The notes: generated from the sequence alone by a model not told the origin. 50,845 bases of DNA from Deltaproteobacteria bacterium (GCA_020632695.1 JACKFB010000028.1:1-50845); one strand, 5' to 3'. Positions 19,752 to 28,030 are shown, numbered from the stretch's first letter. A program made the numbers and translations.

Positions 19752-21665
19752 ATGCCCGACGCGATGACCGCTCGGGATCGGCGCGCGCCGGTCCGTCTTC
19801 ACCCCCGTGCCCTTCGCGTCATCGAGCGGCCGGCGCGGCAGGCGCTTCTCGGCCTCGTGGCCCTCCTCTCGCTCACGGGGGCCATCGGTTGCGGCGACCC
19901 CGCGCCCACCGAGGACGCCGCCGACATCGTCGCAGACTCCGCCGAGGTCGCCACGCCGGAGATCCCCGAACCGGTCGAGTCGGGTCTGCACCTCAGCGTC
20001 TTCGACAGCGCCTCGCAGACGACCGGCGGCCTCGCCGTGACCCATGTGAAGACGGTCACCCCTTGCCCGCAGCCGCTCGGATTCATCGAAGCCCGAAACG
20101 ACAGTGCGTCCCCCGCGGAGGTCCGCGTGGACATCCCATTGGCGCTCCAGGTCGAGGGACCTGCCGGCGCCCCCTACCGCGTCGAGTCGGGCGCGTCCCT
20201 CGAGATCCCCTTGAGCTTCACGTGCAAGCTGCTCTTCCAGCAGAAGGGCACGATCGAAGTCACGATGGTAAACGGCGCGTCCAGCACCAGGCTGTCCGTC
20301 CCGGTCACCATCGTGGTGCGCCCGGCGCCGCGTGGCGCCTGCGACACGGACGGCAACCACACCATCATCGACCATGGGCCCGAGCCCGATCCTGGCTCGG
20401 TCGCGCTCACCGTGTGGCCGGCCTGCGCTGCGGGCGGAGCGGCGGATGAGGCCGCGGTCCACGCGTGCATCGCCGACGGCGTGGTCAGCCACTCGGGTGT
20501 CACGGCGGACTGCGCCGACTGCTACGCGGACCACGCGCTGTGCGCCGCCGCCGAGTGCCCCGAGGTCTGCCCCTGGGAGCCGGGCGCCTGCGCCGATTGC
20601 CGCCAGTCCGCTGGTTGCACCGCGACCTTCTTCGAGTGCGCGGGCCTCGATCAGCTCGACCCCTGCGAGGACCACCTGTGCGAGTCCCCACCGCCTCCGA
20701 CCTGTGGCGCGGGCACCGCCAGGCGATACTCCCCGTTCGGCGAGTGCACGCCGGAGCTGACCGGCCGCCGCTGCGACTATCCGGTGGCGGTGTCCACGGA
20801 CTGCGGTGGGCCATCGGACTGCGTCGACGGCGACTGCAAGGTCGCGCCGGGGCAGTACACCTACGCGCCGACCGTGCAGTACGTGACGACCGCACGTCAT
20901 GCACCATACAAGGGCTATTCCTACTCCATAGCGAAGATGGAGGCCGAACTCACCGAGCGGCTGGGTCCGGAGTTCAACATCGATCCGACGCGGCTCCTCG
21001 ACCTGCCCGGCAGCGCGCTGCTGCTGGAGTTTCCGGGGCTCGAGAGCTTGTCCGACCAACCCTTCGTGGTCATCCACCCGCTCGGCGGGCGGCCGTCTGC
21101 CGGGTCGCCGCCGCCCGAGTCCGGGCTGGGCACTTTCGAGGTGGGGCAGGGCAGCTTCTCCGCGAGCACCGGGGCTCCCAGACTGACGTTGGTCGGGCGC
21201 CTCGAGCACCACTACCTCGAGACGGGCAAGAGCTACGACGCGTACGACCTCATCCTCGAGGCACGTGTCGTCGAGAGCTTCGACGGCGGCGGCCCCAAGC
21301 TGCGGGTCGGAGTCGCCCGAGGCCACGTCCCGCTCGAGACCTATGCCCGCCTGCTCAACGAGAGCCTCGCCCGCTGCACCTGCCTGAACCTGCCCCCCGG
21401 CGCCGCCTTCGTCGAGGCCTTCCCGAAGCCCGATCTCAATCCGTGGATCGGCTGCACCCACGCCTTCCGAGATGCCCCGCACGGTTGCGTGACCGGCGTC
21501 GACCTTCCGGGCTGCCTGGCCATCCAGGCCGACCCCGGCGGGGCCTGCACGGTGCTCAGCGTCAACACCCTGACCGACTGGTTCGCCGACGACGGCCCCG
21601 TCGACGCCCTCTTCTTCAACTTCGAGTTCGAGGCCGTCAGCGCCAGCGTGGTCGGCGAGTACTGA
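19752..21665 (+). CDS. Lipoprotein with Ig-like and Cys-rich domains
   Basis: A 637-aa predicted lipoprotein. ATG 19752 or ATG 19764 are both possible, neither with a good Shine-Dalgarno. The signal peptide is long, with lipobox TGAIGC (C47). Residues about 70-190 form a beta-sandwich-like domain containing CPQPLGFIEARNDSASPAEV, closely related to one in the protein at 48.2-50.8 kb (CPQPIGSIMAHNDSAAPAQL). A Cys-rich centre (CADCYADHALCAAAECPEVC) and a ~250-residue C-terminal domain follow. The C-terminal domain was not recognised. Probably on the cell surface. Confidence 0.75.
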   Translation: MPDAMTARDRRAPVRLHPRALRVIERPARQALLGLVALLSLTGAIGCGDPAPTEDAADIVADSAEVATPEIPEPVESGLHLSVFDSASQTTGGLAVTHVKTVTPCPQPLGFIEARNDSASPAEVRVDIPLALQVEGPAGAPYRVESGASLEIPLSFTCKLLFQQKGTIEVTMVNGASSTRLSVPVTIVVRPAPRGACDTDGNHTIIDHGPEPDPGSVALTVWPACAAGGAADEAAVHACIADGVVSHSGVTADCADCYADHALCAAAECPEVCPWEPGACADCRQSAGCTATFFECAGLDQLDPCEDHLCESPPPPTCGAGTARRYSPFGECTPELTGRRCDYPVAVSTDCGGPSDCVDGDCKVAPGQYTYAPTVQYVTTARHAPYKGYSYSIAKMEAELTERLGPEFNIDPTRLLDLPGSALLLEFPGLESLSDQPFVVIHPLGGRPSAGSPPPESGLGTFEVGQGSFSASTGAPRLTLVGRLEHHYLETGKSYDAYDLILEARVVESFDGGGPKLRVGVARGHVPLETYARLLNESLARCTCLNLPPGAAFVEAFPKPDLNPWIGCTHAFRDAPHGCVTGVDLPGCLAIQADPGGACTVLSVNTLTDWFADDGPVDALFFNFEFEAVSASVVGEY

Positions 21666-21697
21666 GCTCGCCGGCCCGATCAGGGGGGAGCCGCTGC

Positions 21698-23077
21698 TCA
21701 GCGCGTCAGCGTGAACTGGTCGAGCACCTCGGTGCCGTCGCCGGACCAGGCCGTGACGTTGACGGTGCCGCCGTCGACGCCGACCTCGACGTAGTTCCGG
21801 AGGTCGCCGTGGGCGCTCGTCGCCGTCCACCATGCCGTGCCGTTGGAGTAGGCGGGGGAGTAGAAGCCGCCGGCGACGACGTACACGATGCCCTCATCGG
21901 GCTCGACGACCTGGTCGGCGCGCAGCGGGAAGGTGCGCTCGTAGTCGTGGTCGTGGCCGCAGAAGACCAGGTCCACGTCGTATTTCTCGAAGACCGGCAC
22001 CCAATACTCCTGCAGGCGGGGCGTGGAGCCGTGGTTCGACGCCGAGTAGACGCCGTGGTGCATCATCACGAAGATCCAGTCGATGCCCGGGTCCTGCCGC
22101 GCGGCGGCCAGGTCGGCGTCCAGCCAGTCGACCTGGGCGGCGACGGTCTCCTCGGTGTTCGAGTCCAGCCCGACGAAGTGCACGTTGCCGAAATCCAGCG
22201 ACCAGGCGTGCTCGAGCAGGTCCTCGGGCAGGGTCTGCTCCTGGGGAAGCGCGTACTGCGCGTAGTAGATGTCGGCGAAGATCTCGTGGTTGCCCTGCAC
22301 GGGCATCAGCACCCGACTGCGCAAGACGGGCGCCATCGCGTCCTGCCAGTCGTCCCACTCGACCTGCGCGCCGCCGTTGGTCATGTCGCCATTGAAGAAC
22401 CAGAGGCGCGCGTCGATCTCGGCCAGGCGGTCCACGTTGGCGCGGATCTCGTCGGTGCCGCCCCGGCTGTCGCCGGCCATCACCATCGAGAAGGGCTTGC
22501 GCTCCCCCTTGGGGAGGCCCGTGCGCACCGTGGAAGGGGCGGAGAGGTCGGGCGAGGTGAAGACGCCCGTCTGGGGGTCGAAGCCCTCCCAGGTGCCGAC
22601 GCGGAACGTGTACTCGGTGTCGGGCTGCAGACCCGTGGCCTCGACGGTCCAGACGACGAAGTCCTCGGTGCCGGTCTCGATGCCCAGCAGCGCCTCGCGA
22701 TAGATCAGTCCGGCGCCGGTGTGCACGTAGCTCTCGTCGAAGGGCATCACGACCGCGTCGCCGCTGCGTTCGGTCAGTGACGTGGGCACAGCCCACACCT
22801 TGGGGACGTAGGCCGACAGGTCGGTATCGGTGGTCGCCCACTGGAAGGTCACGGTGGTCGCCGAGTCGCGCTGCCACGTCATGTGGAGGTTGCGCACCTC
22901 GCGGTTGGGCGCCGTCGTCCAGTTCGGTGGCGCGTCGGGCAGGGCATCGCCGACCAGCCCGGACGCGTCCGGACCGCCGTCCGCGTTGGAGTCGGAGGAG
23001 CAGCCCGGCGCGAGGGTGGAGACCGCGGCGGTCACCATCGAGAGGGCCGCCAGTCGCGCCATCAGCTTTGAGTGCAT
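21698..23077 (-). CDS. Metallophosphoesterase lipoprotein (purple-acid-phosphatase-like)
   Basis: A 459-aa protein from ATG 23077 with GGAGGA 7 nt upstream. The signal peptide has a marginal lipobox (LAPGC, C26). Residues about 60-175 form a fibronectin-III-like domain, as in purple acid phosphatases. The calcineurin-like domain has GDSRGG (D203), NGDMTNGG (D231), GNHE (262-265), MMHHG (H340/H341) and GHDHDYE (374-380). The GDxxY tyrosine that gives purple enzymes their Fe(III) charge-transfer colour is not present at GDMTN, so the metal pair may differ. It likely hydrolyses phosphoesters outside the cytoplasm. Confidence 0.9.
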   Translation of the reverse strand: MHSKLMARLAALSMVTAAVSTLAPGCSSDSNADGGPDASGLVGDALPDAPPNWTTAPNREVRNLHMTWQRDSATTVTFQWATTDTDLSAYVPKVWAVPTSLTERSGDAVVMPFDESYVHTGAGLIYREALLGIETGTEDFVVWTVEATGLQPDTEYTFRVGTWEGFDPQTGVFTSPDLSAPSTVRTGLPKGERKPFSMVMAGDSRGGTDEIRANVDRLAEIDARLWFFNGDMTNGGAQVEWDDWQDAMAPVLRSRVLMPVQGNHEIFADIYYAQYALPQEQTLPEDLLEHAWSLDFGNVHFVGLDSNTEETVAAQVDWLDADLAAARQDPGIDWIFVMMHHGVYSASNHGSTPRLQEYWVPVFEKYDVDLVFCGHDHDYERTFPLRADQVVEPDEGIVYVVAGGFYSPAYSNGTAWWTATSAHGDLRNYVEVGVDGGTVNVTAWSGDGTEVLDQFTLTR

Positions 23078-23232
23078 CGAGGATCCTCCGGGTGTCGGTC
23101 GCCCGGGCGGCGCATCGAGCGCGCGCTCCACAGCGAACGCCGTGTGAGGTACCGGGAATGGCCCGCCCGTGTCGAGTCCGATGTGATCGGCAGGGCCTTG
23201 GAGGCACAGCGGCAGCGGAGCCGCCGGCACCC

Positions 23233-24081
23233 TCAGGGCTCCACGCAGCGGGCGCCGGCGCAGACGAACGGTGCGGGGCAGGGCTGGTCGTCGCTGCACG
23301 CGGGGCGGTGGCACAGACCTTCGGGGCACACGTAGGGCCAGGGGCAGTCGGCGTCGACGGAGCACTGGATCGCGCCGCAGACGCCGCTCGAGCCCAGGCA
23401 GCGCAGGCCTATCGGGCAGTCGGCATCGGCGTCGCACCACTGGTTGCAGGTGCCGAAGTTGCAGTCGTAGCCCGACGGGCAGGTGCCGCAGCCCTGGCAC
23501 AGGCCGCCCGGAGCGGCCGCGTTGCAGAGGCCCGTGGTGCAGTCGGAGCCCGATACGCACTGGCCGGGCGGGGCGTCGGGGGGCCAGGCGGCGGTGTCGG
23601 CGGCGGTGTCGGTGTCGGTGTCGGTCTCGGTCTCGGTGTCGGCCCCGGTGTCGGTGTCGGTCTCGGTGTCGGTCTCGGTCTCGGTCTCGGTGTCGGTGTC
23701 GGTGTCCGTGTCGGCCTCGGTGTCGGTCTCGGCCCCGGCGTCGGTCTCGGTGTCGGTTCCGGTGTCGGTCTCGGTGTCCGAGTCCGAGTCCGAGTCCGCG
23801 TCCGTGGCCGAGTCCGTGTCCGTGGCCGAGTCCGAGTCCGCGTCCGTGGCCGAGTCCGTGGCCGAGTCCGGGACCGAGTCCGTGTCCGGGTCCGCGTCCG
23901 AGACCGAGACCGCGTCCGAGACCGCGTCCGAGCCCGAGACCGTGTCCGCGTCTGGGACCGTGGCCGTGTCCGGGACCGTGGCCGCGTCCGAGTCCCGGGC
24001 TGTGGCTGAGTCGGAGGTTGTCGCTGTCGTGCCGCAGGCGGTGAGGAGGGCGGCGAGGAGGAGGGAGCGGGCGGTTCGCAT
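23233..24081 (-). CDS. Lipoprotein with Asp/Thr/Ser/Glu repeat linker and Cys-rich C-terminus
   Basis: A 282-aa lipoprotein from ATG 24081 (lipobox LLTAC, C16). Residues about 20-145 are a low-complexity linker of dipeptides (D-S, A-T, V-P, D-T, E-T) encoded by a long hexamer tract. The last ~135 residues hold Cys modules such as CVSGSDCTTGLC, CGTCPSGYDC and CSVDADCPWPYVC. The linker would hold the Cys-rich head away from the membrane. The gene starts 14 nt after the alpha/beta-hydrolase gene, so it may share that operon. Function unknown. Confidence 0.85.
   Translation of the reverse strand: MRTARSLLLAALLTACGTTATTSDSATARDSDAATVPDTATVPDADTVSGSDAVSDAVSVSDADPDTDSVPDSATDSATDADSDSATDTDSATDADSDSDSDTETDTGTDTETDAGAETDTEADTDTDTDTETETETDTETDTDTGADTETETDTDTDTAADTAAWPPDAPPGQCVSGSDCTTGLCNAAAPGGLCQGCGTCPSGYDCNFGTCNQWCDADADCPIGLRCLGSSGVCGAIQCSVDADCPWPYVCPEGLCHRPACSDDQPCPAPFVCAGARCVEP
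23591..24010. repeat. Hexamer tract 4, composite and partly antisense
   Basis: About 70 hexamers in two halves. From 23.59 to 23.77 kb the plus strand shows mainly GGTGTC and GGTCTC; read on the coding (minus) strand these are GACACC and GAGACC (Asp-Thr, Glu-Thr). From 23.78 to 24.0 kb the plus strand shows GAGTCC, GTGGCC, GCGTCC and GGGACC. These are the units that are sense in the tract at 33.7 kb but antisense to the gene here (read as Asp-Ser, Ala-Thr, Val-Pro). Confidence 0.85.
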
Positions 24082-24095
24082 GGGTGGGGCTCCGA

Positions 24096-25139
24096 TCAAG
24101 CCTTCAGGTCGAGGATGCGGAGGAAGCGGAGGATGGTTCGGAAGGCTTCGCTGCGGCCGACCTGCAGGAGGTGGCCGCCGTCGAAGACGATCAGGCGGGC
24201 GTCGCCGAAGTGGGCGGCCAGGGCTTCGGCGTAGCGTTTGGGGGTCACCCGGTCGCGTTCGGCGGCGACCAGGAGGATGCGTTCGGGGGGGAGCAGGGGT
24301 GGGCGGCGCAGCGGGCTGGACACCGCCATGGCGTCCTCGAGGTGATCCAGGGTCAGGCCCCGGGCCTCGGCGGCCGCTCGGGCGGGGGTGGACTCGGCGT
24401 GGTCCCAGAGCAGCTCGGCCACCGAGGCGAAGGGGATGAAGGGGATGGCGAAGGCCAGGCGCGGCTCGGCGGTGACCATCATGGCGGTGCTGTAGCCGCC
24501 GAGGCTCATGCCGCTCATGCCGACGGCCGGCGCGCCGCGCGCGAGGCACAGCGCGACCAGGGCGCGCAGATCGTGGACCGCCTGGGCGGTGGCCTCGTTG
24601 GTCAGGATCGGCGACATGGAGGGCCAGAGCGGGCGGAAGCGGCGCAGGGGGCGGCGGCGCGAGTGGAAGGGCAGGGTGGGGAGCAGCACGTCGTAGCCCA
24701 TGCGGTAGAAGGCGCCGGCCGGGAAGACGCGCTCCTCGATGGCGGGGTGGCCCAGCGACCAGCCGTGGGCCCAGAGGATGGTCGGCGCGGGGCGGGTGTG
24801 GCGGTACCAGCGGGCGTGGGCGGTGCGGTTGTCGGGCAGCTCCAGCAGGCGCCGGCGATGCGCGGGGTGCACGGGCTCGTAGGTGCTCGGCCAGCTCAGG
24901 TCCACGACGGCGCCGCCCGGCAGGGCGCGCACCTGGCGCTCGACCGGGGCGATGGGCGGCGGCGCGGCGAAGAGCTGCTCTCTGCGGCCCCGGGCGCCGT
25001 AGAACTCGGCGGCCTCGGCCAGGGCCTCGCGCGGGTCGGGGCCGGGGCGGCGGGGCGAGCGCCGCGGAGCGACCCGGGCACCGCCCACGAAGAGGCGGTC
25101 CAGCGCCGGGGCCGCGGTGAGGGCGACGCGCCGGATCAC
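24096..25139 (-). CDS. Alpha/beta-hydrolase
   Basis: A 347-aa hydrolase. GTG at 25139 overlaps the stop of the upstream asparaginase-like gene (GTGA). The nucleophile elbow is GMSLGG (S212), the oxyanion-side HG motif lies in LWAHGWSLGH, and the probable acid and histidine are in AAERDRVTP and FDGGHL. No signal peptide is convincing. The substrate is unknown; the family includes esterases and dienelactone-hydrolase-like enzymes. It is translationally coupled to a single-domain asparaginase. Confidence 0.85.
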   Translation of the reverse strand: MIRRVALTAAPALDRLFVGGARVAPRRSPRRPGPDPREALAEAAEFYGARGRREQLFAAPPPIAPVERQVRALPGGAVVDLSWPSTYEPVHPAHRRRLLELPDNRTAHARWYRHTRPAPTILWAHGWSLGHPAIEERVFPAGAFYRMGYDVLLPTLPFHSRRRPLRRFRPLWPSMSPILTNEATAQAVHDLRALVALCLARGAPAVGMSGMSLGGYSTAMMVTAEPRLAFAIPFIPFASVAELLWDHAESTPARAAAEARGLTLDHLEDAMAVSSPLRRPPLLPPERILLVAAERDRVTPKRYAEALAAHFGDARLIVFDGGHLLQVGRSEAFRTILRFLRILDLKA

Positions 25140-25654
25140 GGCTCGTCCCGCCGCGTGAAGGTGCCGCCGTTGCGGTCCTTGATGACGCCCGGGAAGCGCA
25201 GCACCCGGTTGTGCATCGCGGCATAGATGCCCGGCGCCACCAGCTGCACGGCGAGGAGCGCCTCGGTGAGGTTCTGGAGCGCGTCGGTGGTGCGCAGCTC
25301 CCAGGGCCGCATCGCGCCGGTCAGCACGATGGGGACCGGCGGGGTGCCGAGCAGCGCGACCATGCGCTCGCCCGTCTCCGCCAGCCGATCGGTGCCGTGC
25401 ACGACGACCACGCCGTCGTGGGAGCTGGCCATCGAGCCGGCCGTGGTGGCGATGAGGGTGTGGTCGGCGGCCGTCATCTCCAGGCTGTCCTTGTTCATCA
25501 GCGGCACGCGCGATACGACCACACCACGGAGCTGCAGCGACGCCAGCATGACGTCGAGCACGCTCACGGCGTTCTCGAGCACGCCCGCCAGCTCGTCGTA
25601 GGTCTTCTCGATGGTGCCGCCGGTCGAGATGACCGCGATGCGCTTGGGTTCCAC
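25136..25654 (-). CDS. Single-domain L-asparaginase-like protein
   Basis: A 172-aa protein from GTG 25654. It contains the N-terminal asparaginase domain with both conserved blocks: ISTGGTIEKT (first catalytic Thr) and VVVHGTDRLAETG (Thr-Asp pair), plus PIVLTGAMRPWE. Classical asparaginases are about 330 aa with a second domain; here the frame ends after the first domain with no sign of a lost 3' half. Short stand-alone versions exist, but their substrate is not settled. The stop overlaps the next gene. Confidence 0.85.
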   Translation of the reverse strand: MEPKRIAVISTGGTIEKTYDELAGVLENAVSVLDVMLASLQLRGVVVSRVPLMNKDSLEMTAADHTLIATTAGSMASSHDGVVVVHGTDRLAETGERMVALLGTPPVPIVLTGAMRPWELRTTDALQNLTEALLAVQLVAPGIYAAMHNRVLRFPGVIKDRNGGTFTRRDEP

Positions 25655-25717
25655 GAGTCTCGGCCCCTCCCTTCGCCAGGGGCCGCCACGCTGCCAGAAT
25701 CCCCAGGTCGCGTCACG

Positions 25718-25734
25718 CCCGGCGTATGGCCGGG
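25718..25734. other. Short hairpin in the asparaginase/GPx divergent region
   Basis: CCCGGC and GCCGGG pair around the 5-nt loop GTATG. It lies in the 156-bp gap between the divergently read asparaginase-like and GPx lipoprotein genes. It may be an operator or chance in GC-rich DNA. No recognisable -35/-10 pair was found in this gap. Confidence 0.25.
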
Positions 25735-25810
25735 TGGCGCGCGTCGGTCCATACCGCGGGCCTGCGGAGCGGGACCGCCGGTCTGTCGGGCTCGAATCCC
25801 CCAGCTCTCC

Positions 25811-26176
25811 ATGTCGAGGTGTCTGATGCAGTGTGTTCAAATCGCCGCCGTCATCTGGTTCGTCGTCGTCGGCTTCGGTGCCTGCGGTGAGCACCCTCCC
25901 AAGCCGCTGTCGTCGCCGGGCGCGCCGGAGCCCGGGGCCGCGGGGCCGCCGGCGGCCGGGCCGCGGGCCGCGGTGCCGGTGGTGAAGCCGGGGGGCAGGG
26001 CCGCCGGGGGGCTGGGGCTGAGCCGGGGCCGTGGCCGGGGGAGTCCGGGGCCGCCGAGTCCGGGGGCCGGGGCCGTGGCGGGGCCGGGCCGAGTCCGGGG
26101 CCGGGGCCGGGGCCGGGGCCGTGGCCGGGGCCGTGGCCGGGGCCGAGACCGGGGCCGATGGAGAGGCGCCGAATGA
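25811..26176 (+). pseudogene. Lipoprotein signal and linker of the GPx protein, out of frame with its enzyme domain
   Basis: From ATG 25811 (or 25826) this frame encodes a convincing lipoprotein start: hydrophobic VQIAAVIWFVVVGFGAC with lipidated C25, then a Pro/Ala/Gly linker. The frame then runs into the hexamer tract as Arg-Gly nonsense and stops at 26176. The glutathione-peroxidase domain lies in the +1-shifted frame that opens after 26021. The two belong together by analogy with the intact lipoprotein at 33626. A one-base length change in one of the G6 runs (near 25990 and 26006) would restore the fusion. It may be an assembly error, a real mutation, or a slippage switch. Confidence 0.6.
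26025..26156 (+). repeat. Hexamer tract 1 (GGGGCC/GTGGCC), imperfect
   Basis: Runs of GGGGCC and GTGGCC with occasional GAGTCC and GAGACC. Unlike the perfect tract at 33.7 kb, several units have lost or gained bases (for example gggg, gtggc, gggggcc). The phase shifts cancel across the tract, so the net frame is kept. It encodes Ala-Gly/Val-Ala/Glu-Thr linker upstream of GPx and passes directly into the 157-bp module. Confidence 0.85.
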
Positions 26177-26792
26177 GGCGAGCGAGGGCGCCGGTGAGGG
26201 TGGCGCGACCGAGGGCGGGCCGAGTCGGGCCCCAGGCCCGTCGCAGGCCCGACCCGAGGGAGCGACGCCCTCACCGGCGCCCGCAGCCGCCTCAGGCGGT
26301 GCCTCGGCCAATGTGCTCGGGCTCACCGTCCAGACCATCGACGGGGAGCAGAAGGCGCTGGCGGACTACCGCGGGAAGGCGTTGTTGATCGTGAACACGG
26401 CGTCGGAGTGCGGTTATACGCCGCAGTATGCGGACCTCCAGAAGCTCTACGGCGAGTACCACGATCGGGGGCTCGAGGTGCTGGCCTTCCCTTCCAACGA
26501 CTTTGGGGCGCAGGAGCCGGGCACTCCCGACGAGATCAAGAAGTTCACCTCGGAGCACTACTCGGTCGAGTTCCCGCTCTTCGCCAAGGTCCAGACCTCG
26601 GGCGAGGAGCAGGCGCCGCTCTACGAGCTGTTGACCGAGAAGACCCCCGAGGGGATCCGCGGTCCGGTGAAGTGGAACTTCACGAAGTTCCTCGTCGACC
26701 GCGCGGGCAAGGTAGTCGCTCGCTTCGAGCCGGCCACCAAGCCCTTGGACCCCAAGGTCACCAAGGCGATCGACGAGGTGCTGTCCCGGTGA
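26031..26792 (+). CDS. Glutathione/thioredoxin peroxidase domain (3' part of a lipoprotein)
   Basis: GPx-family peroxidase; the frame opens after a stop at 26019, and the GTG at 26031 is only the first formal start. The first ~90 residues are repeat-derived linker (Ala-Gly dipeptides, then the DGEAPNEASE module). The enzyme domain begins at GLTVQTIDGEQ. Catalytic residues: Cys in TASECGYTPQY (codon 26409-26411), Gln in FGAQEPG, and Trp-Asn in KWNFTKFLVD. The resolving cysteine of two-Cys GPx enzymes is replaced (KFTSEHYSVEFPLF), suggesting a one-Cys mechanism. It would act outside the inner membrane if joined to the upstream signal. Confidence 0.85.
   Translation: MAGGVRGRRVRGPGPWRGRAESGAGAGAGAVAGAVAGAETGADGEAPNEASEGAGEGGATEGGPSRAPGPSQARPEGATPSPAPAAASGGASANVLGLTVQTIDGEQKALADYRGKALLIVNTASECGYTPQYADLQKLYGEYHDRGLEVLAFPSNDFGAQEPGTPDEIKKFTSEHYSVEFPLFAKVQTSGEEQAPLYELLTEKTPEGIRGPVKWNFTKFLVDRAGKVVARFEPATKPLDPKVTKAIDEVLSR
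26157..26313 (+). repeat. Conserved linker module, copy 1 (157 bp)
   Basis: Begins GATGGAGAGGCGCCG and ends CTCGGCCAATG. It encodes DGEAPNEASE at the start, APGPSQ in the middle and AAASGGASAN at the end. It has exactly the same length as the copy at 33974-34130, with the first and last ~31 bases differing at one position each. A third, reverse-oriented copy lies at about 37336-37491. It joins the hexamer tract to the GPx domain. Confidence 0.85.
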
Positions 26793-26947
26793 CCCCCCGG
26801 CCCGGGCATCGAATCGCCTCCGGCTGTGTTCTGGAGAATTCTGATGCAAGCTGCACCCTTCGCGCCCATAGTGGCGCCCCGAACTTTCCCCCCGTTCCCA
26901 GAGCGCACCCCGCGCGGGACCCCCACGAGCCGATGAGGAGACACACA

Positions 26948-28030
26948 GTGAGTCAGTATCGAATCCTTCTGGGACGCAGCCGCGGGACCGTGATGGCCCT
27001 GGGCCTCGGCATGCTGTCTCTGGCCGCCTGCAAGAACGAGACGACCCCCGCCGAGCAGACCCCGGCCGTGGTGCCGGCCGCCGAGGGCGCCGCCGCCGAG
27101 GCGAAGCCAGCCGCCGACGCCCCGGGCGCGGCTGCGGCCGCCGACGAGGCGACCGCCTGCACCGAGTACGCCGACAAGATCTGCAAGGCCGCCGGCGACT
27201 CCGCCGAGGCGTGCACCGCGACCCGCACCGTCTCGACGATCCTGCCGCCCAAGGCGTGCGTGGCCGCCGTGGCCGAGGTGCAGTACTCGATCGACAAGCT
27301 GGGCGACATGCGCAAGCCCTGCGTCGATCTGGTGGACAAGCTCTGCAAGGACCTGGGCGAGGACACCAAGACCTGCGCGATGGTGCGCAGCCGCACCGGC
27401 CAGTTCCCGGTCGCGCAGTGCCAGTCGATGATGGGCGACTACGACAAGGTCATCGGCGAGCTCCGCGCGATGGAGGCCCGGAACAAGCCGCTGGCGGCCG
27501 AGATGGTCACCAAGCAGCAGGGCACCGACGCGCCCTCCTTCGGCCCGGCCGACGCCAAGGTCACCATCGTCGAGTACTCCGACTTCCAGTGCCCCTACTG
27601 CTCCAAGGCGGCGGAGACGGCGCACAAGATCAAGGAGAAGTACGGCGACAAGGTGCGCTTCGTCTTCCGTCAGTTCCCGCTCTCCTTCCATCAGAACGCG
27701 ATGCCGGCGGCGCAGGCGGCCCTCGCCGCGGCCGAGCAGGGCAAGTTCTGGGAGATGCACGACAAGATGTTCGCCAACCAGAACGCGCTGGGGCGTGAGG
27801 ACCTCGAGAAGTACGCCCAGGAGATCGGCCTGGACATGAGCAAGTTCAAGGCCGCCCTCGACAACTCCACCTTCAAGGAGAAGGTCGACTCGGACCAGAA
27901 GCTGGGCGAGTCCGTCGGCGTGCAGGGCACTCCCTCGATGTTCATCGGCGCCGAGCGCATCGAGAACCCGATCGACTTCGACGCGGTCTCCGCGCAGATC
28001 GACGCCGCGCTGGCCAAGGCTGGCGAGTAG
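26948..28030 (+). CDS. DsbA-like thioredoxin-fold lipoprotein with tandem four-Cys repeats
   Basis: A 360-aa lipoprotein. GTG at 26948 is chosen because GAGGAG lies 7 nt upstream (ATG 26933 lacks one). Lipobox SLAAC, C28, then an Ala/Pro/Glu linker. Residues 71-158 hold two repeats with identical cysteine spacing (C71, C79, C89, C104; C125, C133, C143, C158; period 54). The C-terminal domain is a DsbA-like thioredoxin fold with active site FQCPYC (C215, C218), the helical insertion and cis-Pro loop QGTPSMFIG. It probably forms or shuffles disulfides in periplasmic or surface proteins, perhaps the many Cys-rich lipoproteins encoded nearby. Confidence 0.93.
   Translation: MSQYRILLGRSRGTVMALGLGMLSLAACKNETTPAEQTPAVVPAAEGAAAEAKPAADAPGAAAAADEATACTEYADKICKAAGDSAEACTATRTVSTILPPKACVAAVAEVQYSIDKLGDMRKPCVDLVDKLCKDLGEDTKTCAMVRSRTGQFPVAQCQSMMGDYDKVIGELRAMEARNKPLAAEMVTKQQGTDAPSFGPADAKVTIVEYSDFQCPYCSKAAETAHKIKEKYGDKVRFVFRQFPLSFHQNAMPAAQAALAAAEQGKFWEMHDKMFANQNALGREDLEKYAQEIGLDMSKFKAALDNSTFKEKVDSDQKLGESVGVQGTPSMFIGAERIENPIDFDAVSAQIDAALAKAGE

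Noticed and set aside
25782..25812. tRNA-like 3' end (GGGCTCGAATCCCCC followed by AGCTCTCCA)
   Set aside because: It looks like a T-arm plus acceptor strand, but no matching GAGAGCT acceptor half or anticodon arm is found in the ~75 bases upstream. A chance match or an old attachment-site remnant cannot be told apart.
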